Made by a program: the position numbers and the translations under genes. The notes below the pieces were generated by a model, which saw only the letters and a program-made list of their open reading frames with translations, ran no database searches and was not told where the DNA came from. From Symbiodinium natans (lineage: Eukaryota; Sar; Dinophyceae; Suessiales; Symbiodiniaceae): DNA of 64,000 nucleotides. The stretch lies in contig CAJNDS010002135.1 of assembly GCA_905221605.1 (NCBI GenBank), positions 64,001-128,000 on the forward strand, given 5' to 3'. Shown piece by piece: positions 58,543-64,000 of this stretch (the first letter of the stretch is position 1; every line of letters starts with the position of its first letter).

Positions 58543-58890
58543 CTACGCTGTCTGACCAGCGCGCCCCCATATGCCACACACCCCGAGCCGCTGGAGCCAA
58601 GCCAGGTATCCTATGTCGCAGAGGCCCCCGATGGGCTGATGCATGGTCAGCTGTCTGTACCCATTAAAGCTGGAGGCTTTCACTTTCACGACCCCAGCCA
58701 AAACTAGCATCACACACATCAGTGCAATAGCAACATGCGCAGTATGGCTGGAACGATCTTCTAGCAAAGCACCAGGCAGACCCTCGTCTATGTGCAAGTG
58801 CAAAGGCCACAAGATGCAAGGGCTGCTGTGATCCTCGCTCTTCTCGCTCGGTAGGCATGCAGCTTGGCGTGCTGGAGTAGGTAGCAAATC
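58543..58890 (-). CDS. Exon candidate with membrane segment, unknown
   Basis: After a TTGCAG/G acceptor the frame reads a polar region and then a clear hydrophobic helix (HVAIALMCVMLVLAGVV), followed by KASSFNGYRQLTMHQ and GGLCDIGYLAWLQRLG. It stops at 58543 or may leave at a donor earlier. A further minus-strand frame immediately upstream (58898-59095; basic, then LPFKLSYFGGMVIAVL) may be the preceding exon. The function is unknown. Confidence 0.38.
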   Translation of the reverse strand, partial: DLLPTPARQAACLPSEKSEDHSSPCILWPLHLHIDEGLPGALLEDRSSHTAHVAIALMCVMLVLAGVVKVKASSFNGYRQLTMHQPIGGLCDIGYLAWLQRLGVCGIWGRAGQTA

Positions 58891-59095
58891 CTGCAAGTCA
58901 GAGCACAGCAATGACCATGCCGCCGAAATAGGACAGCTTGAACGGAAGTTCAGCTCCTTCAGATAGACCGCTGTTCTTGCACACTAAACAAGCTCTCGCA
59001 TCTTTCAAAGCGGGTGTGACATCAGCAAGCCTCCGGCGCTTGGAAGTCCTTCTTGACCGCCTCAAACCTTGTGGACATAGCAAAACCAGGAACAC

Positions 59096-60130
59096 TCAAA
59101 GATCCGCTTTGAACGGCAACTGAGAAGCTCTCAGAAGTCCAAGGAGCCGCTGAGAAAAAAAAACTCGTGCAACAGCGTCAACAGCTTCCTGTGGTCAAAC
59201 GACCCCGCCTCGAGGCTCCTGGAACTGTGGAGCTGAAGCCGCCTAGGACGAGGTGCTCTTTGTAATCAAATAGCGCCTTCTTTTCAAGGCGCTACTCAAA
59301 AACATGCTTCGATTCTTGGTGAAGCAATAACCCGTTGTCTGTGGCTGAGTTGAGCAATTTGCTGACTATGACTCTGATGAGGAAAACATGACGGCTATGT
59401 TCCTAGAGCAAAACTGGCCGACAAAGTTTGGTGTTCATGAGATCTCAAAAATTTGTGTGCAAGCCTCGGCGTCGTCGAGGCACGGCCTGCAGCGAACGCA
59501 CGCATCCTTCTAGCTTATTCAAACAACTGGGCTTGCTGAAACACACTCTGATGGCTGACACGTCTTTGGCGGGCAACTTCTGCAATCTGTCAGTTACCTA
59601 GTCTGCTCTGCTGCTTGGTGCTGGCTGTGCTTCTGACTGAATGTCTTTGAATTCGCCTCGGCATCCGGCCTAGCCCCCCCAAACACTTCCACCCCCCTCT
59701 GCGTGCCGCCTGCCTAATTTCCCCCTACCTTGGCAACAAGCCCATGGGCACCGTACCCCAACCCAAACTTGGAAACAAGCACACGGTTTGGCAAAGCCGG
59801 CTCACCCTGCAAGCTCTTACTGTCAATGTCCTCCAGCAAGCCTAAATGTCCCAAACGCTGCGGGGTCATCGAAGCATCGGGTTTGTGGGCCGGCGACTCT
59901 CCGGCATCTTCTCCTCGACCCGCAGTCGCTTTCCGCGTCCCGAGGTGCACCACTTGGACCGCCGACGTGCAGCTTCGGTGGCTTGCTGGGCTGGCTTGGC
60001 TGCCGAGGCAGCACGCGAAATCGCTAACGACCTTCATGATGACAGCTCTGGGATGAGTTGCTTTTTGGCCCTTTTTTTGTTTGCCCTTTGTTTGTGATTT
60101 ATTTTTTTCTGTTGGGGGGGGGGGGGTGCC
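59096..60130. other. No supported gene
   Basis: Frames at 59714-60056 exist on both strands and are Pro/Ser/Arg-rich from base composition. The stretch ends in a poly-G run (60114-60126) that borders the AT-rich block. Confidence 0.45.
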
Positions 60131-60389
60131 TCTTCATTTCGATAGGAAAACCTCTAATTTTCTCCGTATTACAAAAGGAAAGCCTCTATCTTTTTGCTAC
60201 ACCCCCCCTTTTAAGCCCTTTAAGAAGAGAATACTAACAAACGATGTCCTTTTGCATAATATTGAAAGACTGGATTTATTAATAGAATCAGAATTTACGT
60301 ACGGGCTTAAAAGTGCCATTTTTGGTTGTGAAGGTAAGTCCTAAGGTTTTACTACGTTCTGCCTGTGTCTTTATTAATAATAGGGCTCT

Positions 60390-60840
60390 AAAAGGTTCAA
60401 AGGTGTTAACCATAAAGGTGCGCTGAAGGTAAGCATGCCCAGACCTGAGGTTTCTGAACCATTGAACCCTCTACAAAGTTTACAGGTTTAGGTTGAAGGT
60501 TTGTGCATTACCTATACGATAGAACCTTATAACCCTATAGGGCTTGAGGCTTCAATCCCTAGACCTTAAATCCCATACATTTATGCCTTGTGCTTGTAAG
60601 ACTGAACCGTTTAGGGTCAGACCCCTAAAAATGTTACAGGGCTCTCAAAGGTTTTCACCCTAAAATGCGCTGAAGGTATACATGCCCAGACCTTAGGTTT
60701 TTGAGCCATTGAACCCTATAGGGTTTAAAGCTGAGGGTTGAAGGTTTGGGCTTTGCCTATACGGTAGAACCTTGTAACCCTATAGGGCTTGAGTCTTAAA
60801 CCCCTAAATCCCATTGGGGTTATGCCTATGTTTGTGGGTT
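60390..60840. repeat. Two diverged copies of a ~250-bp unit
   Basis: Shared words in the same order include GCGCTGAAGGTA, CATGCCCAGACCT, CCATTGAACCCT, GAACCTT and AACCCTATAGGGCTTGAG. Confidence 0.8.
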
Positions 60841-60944
60841 TTGCGTCCCGGGGACACGAGAATACTGTGAGCAAATGTCCTTTCACTACTTCATGGGATT
60901 TAGAATATCAACAAACTATATCGATATAATAGAATTCGTGGTTT

Positions 60945-61190
60945 GCTTATCGGGGGATGATTGCTTAAGATTTCCTCAGGTATGGTATAGTTTTAGGATA
61001 GCTGTTTGGTTTTGCTAATTGGGGCGTGATGGCTTGAGATATGTTAGCTAAGGTACAGCGTTTAGTATAGAGTTCAGATTTTGCCTTTTGGAACGTGATG
61101 GCGTAAGATATGTTTGATAAGATACATTGTTTAGTATAGAGTTCAGTTTTTGCTTATTGGGGGGATGATTGCTTGAGATACCTTAGCTTT
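60945..61190. repeat. ~65-bp tandem repeat, about four copies
   Basis: Each copy contains a TTTTGCTTATTGGGG-like segment, then GTGATGGCTTGAGATATGTTAG and GTTTAGTATAGAGTTCAG variants. Confidence 0.75.
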
Positions 61191-61519
61191 TTTTGAATTA
61201 TTTTTCTTATTTATCTTTTGAGGGGGGTTGGTATCCTTTTGAAAATTTGGAAGATTCGAGTTTGTGTTTTCTTGTTCTGCTCATGCTCTAACGCACATGC
61301 CGAAACTAAAGAGCATCAAGGCGAAACGCGCAAGTACCTGCATGATATGACTGAGACGTGGAAGTTGAGATCCTTTTTGCTGTCTTGGTGGAGTGTGCAC
61401 AGATGAGTAAACTGAAAGATCGAAGTGTGCAGAATGCCTGCGTGAGGATCTTCCGTTGATGATTTCCTAGACCACAAGAAGCTCGTTTGGATTAGGTGTC
61501 GTGATATTTTTAGTACCGG

Positions 61520-62090
61520 ATTCATTCTTAAGAATTCTTAAGAATTAATACTGAGAATGAAGATTGAAAGTTGAAGTTTTCTGGGGAACTCTTGCCCAGG
61601 AATCTTCAATTTCAGTTTTCATTCAAGATTAAGTGTCGCAATATTATCATAACAGGATTAATTCTTAAGAATAAGAATTCTTGAGAATTCTTAAGGATCA
61701 ATACTGAAATTGGAGATTGAAGATTGAAGATTCTGGGAGACTCTTGCCCAGGAATCTTCAATTCTCAGCTTTCATTTTCCGAAATTCTTAGAAATTCTTG
61801 AGAAATCTTCAGAATTCTTGAGAATTAAGCCTGACAAGATTGAAGATTCCTGGGAGACTCTGGTGAGAAAACTTCGATTTCCATCTAAATAAGAATAAAA
61901 CTGAAGATTCCTGGGCAAGAGTCTCCCAGAAATCTTCAATCTTCAAACTTCAATTTTCAGGCTTAGTTCTTAAGAACTCTTACGAATTCTGGGAAATGAA
62001 AACTGAGAATTGAAGATTCCTGGGCAAGAGTCTCCCAGAAATCCTCAATCTTCAATTTTCAGGATTAATTCTTAAGAAGTTTTGAAAGTT
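61520..62090. repeat. Cluster of inverted ~30-bp motifs
   Basis: GATTCCTGGGCAAGAGTCTC occurs twice on the plus strand (near 61905 and 62015). Its complement, GACTCTTGCCCAGGAATC, occurs near 61740, with a variant near 61590. All are flanked by TTCTTAAGAATTC-type palindromes, so large hairpins are possible. Confidence 0.8.
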
Positions 62091-62744
62091 AACAAAGGCT
62101 GAAAAGGGTACGATAAACATGGATCTTTGGGCGGGAGGGGGGGGGGGGGGGGCTACCATTTTTTCTACGTTGCAAGAAGAAAGCTTCTGTTGTCTCCAAC
62201 TTTAATAGGAAAACCTCGATCCTCCCGACATGTTAATAGGACGTCCTCCATTGTCTCATATATAATTTGGAAAACCATCTTTTCCCCCATATTTTCATAA
62301 GCGGGTGATTTGGAAGGGGGGCACGGCCCAGCCATTTGCAAACATAATGATCACAAGATGGGCTTCAAAAAGACTTATATGTCTTCAACCGTTTGAAAAA
62401 AACGGTGGTTGGGAGGGGCGCAGACCCCCACCATTTGCAAACACAATGCTCGCATGATGGGCTTTAAGAAGCTTTGCACGACTTTAAAAGGGGTGTGGGG
62501 GTGGGGGCGGGGGGCGCAGCCCCCCCCCCCCCCCGCCATTTTCAGACACAACGCTTGCAGAATGAGTTTCCGAAAAAAATCGGGCGCCAGCGCCGGACGG
62601 CAGAGTATCTCAACTTGAGGTTACACAGGGGAAACCGGAACCCCGAATTCTGAACCTTAACCTGCAGACCCTAAGCCGCTTTTCGGGGGGGAGAGACAGA
62701 GAGAAGAAGAAGCAGAAGCCTGAACCCCTGACACACTGATATGT

Positions 62745-63545
62745 GTTGAAAGAAGCTTTACTTTGTCGATTTCTTTCAATCATTATGTCATTCTTTTGTT
62801 CTGTCATTCTTTCATTCTTTGATTCTGCGTTATTTGATTATTTCATTATTTCATTCGTTCATTATTTCATTCTTTCATTCGTTCATTATTTCATTCTTTC
62901 ATTCGTTCATTATTTCATTCTTTCATTATTTCCTTCTTTCGTTATTTATTGAGTTTTTGTTGCTTTCTTTCCTGCCTTCTTTCTCTTTTTCTTTCTTGCA
63001 TTCTTCTATTCTATTCTTTCTGCATGCATCTGTTTATGTACTTTGATTTATTTGTCATGTGTGTTCTTTGTGGTTCTCTTATCTGTTTCGCTGTTTCTCT
63101 CTGTCTGTCTCCCTTTCTCTCTTCCTTTATGCCTTTCTTGATGTCTTTCTATCCTTCTTTCTATGGTTACTTCTCTCTTTTTGTATCTCTTTCTTTGTCT
63201 CTGTGTTTATGTCTTTCTTTGTTTCTTTATTTCGTTACTTCGTTCTTTCGTTCTTTCGTTCTTTCGTTCTTTCGTTCTTTCTTTCCTTCTGTACTTGTGT
63301 GTGTGTGGGTGTTTTTCTTTATTCTTCCGTTCTTCCTGTCCTTTTTTCTTTCAGGTTTCTTCTTTGTTTATTTATTTTGTTCTTTCGTTCTTTCTTTGGT
63401 TCTTTATTCTTCTTTTGATTTCTTTCTTTCTTTTTCTTTTGAACTGTTTCATGATTTCTTTCTTTATTTCTTGATGTCTTTCTTTCCTTCCTTCCTTCCT
63501 TCTTTCTGTCTTTCTTTCCTTCCCTCCCTGCATTCTTCCCTTCAG
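62745..63545. repeat. T-rich polypyrimidine tract with 24-bp tandem units
   Basis: TTCATTATTTCATTCTTTCATTCG units (about 62835-62935) grade into CTTT/CGTTCTTT repeats. Frames are Phe/Leu/Ser homopolymers and are not genes. Confidence 0.9.
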
Positions 63546-63769
63546 TTCTCAGGAAAATGAACTATCTCTGATAAAGCATAGAGGAAAAATTAAGGGTTTC
63601 CTGCTAAAATATGGAGAACGTAGATGAAAATAGTTGTTTTCCCATTAGACAATATGGCGAAAATAAAGGACGTTCCTATCGAAATATAGAGAGCACACAG
63701 ACCACCAAATACAGAAAAATGATAAGACAAACAAAAATCAAGGCGAAAAAAACATAGGGTCCCCACAGA

Positions 63770-64000
63770 TCAGCCACAGAAAGCAGGCACAGATCTGCGC
63801 AGCAAGATCACGCGCGTGTGAGAACACCCTGCCTCCAAAGAAGGCTGCTGCTTCTCCTCCTCCTCCTCTGGTGGCTTTTCAGCCCGCCTCCTTGCCTCCT
63901 CCAACTTCTCCTGCTCAAGCTTCTGCCGTTCCAGCTCTAGACGCTCCTCTTCGGCTTTGCGCTGCTCCTCCTCCTCTTGTCGCCTTTGAGCCTCTGGTCT
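63770..64000 (-). CDS. Glu/Arg-rich coiled-coil protein, 3' exon, cut by window edge
   Basis: The frame is open from the right edge to TGA at 63770 (77 codons including the stop). It begins PEAQRRQEEEEQRKAEEE and continues RLELERQKLEQEKLEEARRR, a classic long charged helix or coiled coil as in caldesmon/ERM-like or MAP7-like regions. It then reads KPPEEEEEKQQPS. After PSLEAGC the composition loses coiled-coil character, and a GC donor follows LEAG's Glu codon (GAG/GCAGGG). The true exon may therefore end near 63830 and the rest be intron. The charged helix is too generic to name a family. Confidence 0.6.
   Translation of the reverse strand, partial: RPEAQRRQEEEEQRKAEEERLELERQKLEQEKLEEARRRAEKPPEEEEEKQQPSLEAGCSHTRVILLRRSVPAFCG

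Larger units (their letters stand above)
60131..63700. repeat. AT-rich block of nested repeats
   Basis: The composition changes abruptly to AT-rich. Inside are a ~250-bp direct duplication (60390-60840), four ~65-bp tandem units (60945-61190) and an inverted-repeat cluster (61520-62090). Further in are G-run-containing repeats (62290-62600) and a T-rich tract (62745-63545). Related words (TTTCGATAGGAA) occur in opposite orientation at 60137 and 63673. No gene is seen. Confidence 0.7.

Noticed and set aside
62949-63560. 203-codon plus-strand open frame, Phe/Leu/Ser-rich
   Set aside because: It is a by-product of the T-rich repeat. Neighbouring frames are equally open and equally low in complexity.
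1-64000. tRNA, rRNA, snRNA and spliced-leader RNA genes
   Set aside because: I looked for T-loop words (GGTTCGAATCC-like) and for the dinoflagellate spliced-leader sequence ending TTGGCTCAAG. I found no convincing match by eye; a covariance-model search would be decisive.
1-64000. CRISPR array
   Set aside because: Repeats present are tandem or microsatellite. None shows regular unique spacers between identical repeats, and the DNA is eukaryotic.

Overview
This window looks like nuclear DNA of a dinoflagellate, most likely Symbiodiniaceae or a close relative. Genes are cut into short exons. The introns I could place start with GT, GC or GA and almost always end AG followed by G. Degenerate TTTAGGG/CCCTAAA tracts are scattered throughout. 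Homopolymer runs and simple repeats are abundant, and long continuous reading frames are rare. Every gene I can support lies on the minus strand, as expected for a dinoflagellate unidirectional gene block. None of the genes looks bacterial or viral.

Left part (1-28 kb): mostly non-coding. It holds a multi-exon minus-strand gene at 6.5-9.9 kb (unknown, helix-rich), an AT-rich transposon-like element with 25-bp inverted ends at 10.8-11.7 kb, a SAM-methyltransferase gene fragment at 16.5 kb, and several isolated exon candidates. Two telomere-like tracts lie in opposite orientation at 18.6-18.9 kb.

Centre (29-36 kb): the most striking locus. A WW-domain array gene (16 WW domains, plus probably a 17th) lies just upstream of, or is joined to, a second segment. 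That segment encodes six more WW domains followed by a HAD-type phosphatase-like domain built from small exons. Three copies of a ~417-bp unit, each with three WW domains, sit inside the array. An intron interrupts the first and last WW domains at the same codon, while the internal copies have none.

Right part (40-64 kb): a well-resolved multi-exon gene at 40.3-42.3 kb with a C-terminal membrane segment, whose reading phase agrees across every junction I could define. One of its introns is built of telomere-like repeats. Further on are a multi-pass membrane protein (46.6-47.9 kb), an acidic protein with Trp-Glu-Gly-Glu-Glu-Ala repeats (51.2 kb), several smaller genes, an AT-rich repeat-filled block (60.1-63.7 kb), and the 3' exon of a Glu/Arg-rich coiled-coil protein at the right edge.

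The exon joins were worked out by eye from reading phase and domain continuity. Transcript data would be needed to confirm them. The first one to three kilobases and much of the intergenic DNA carry nothing I can name.
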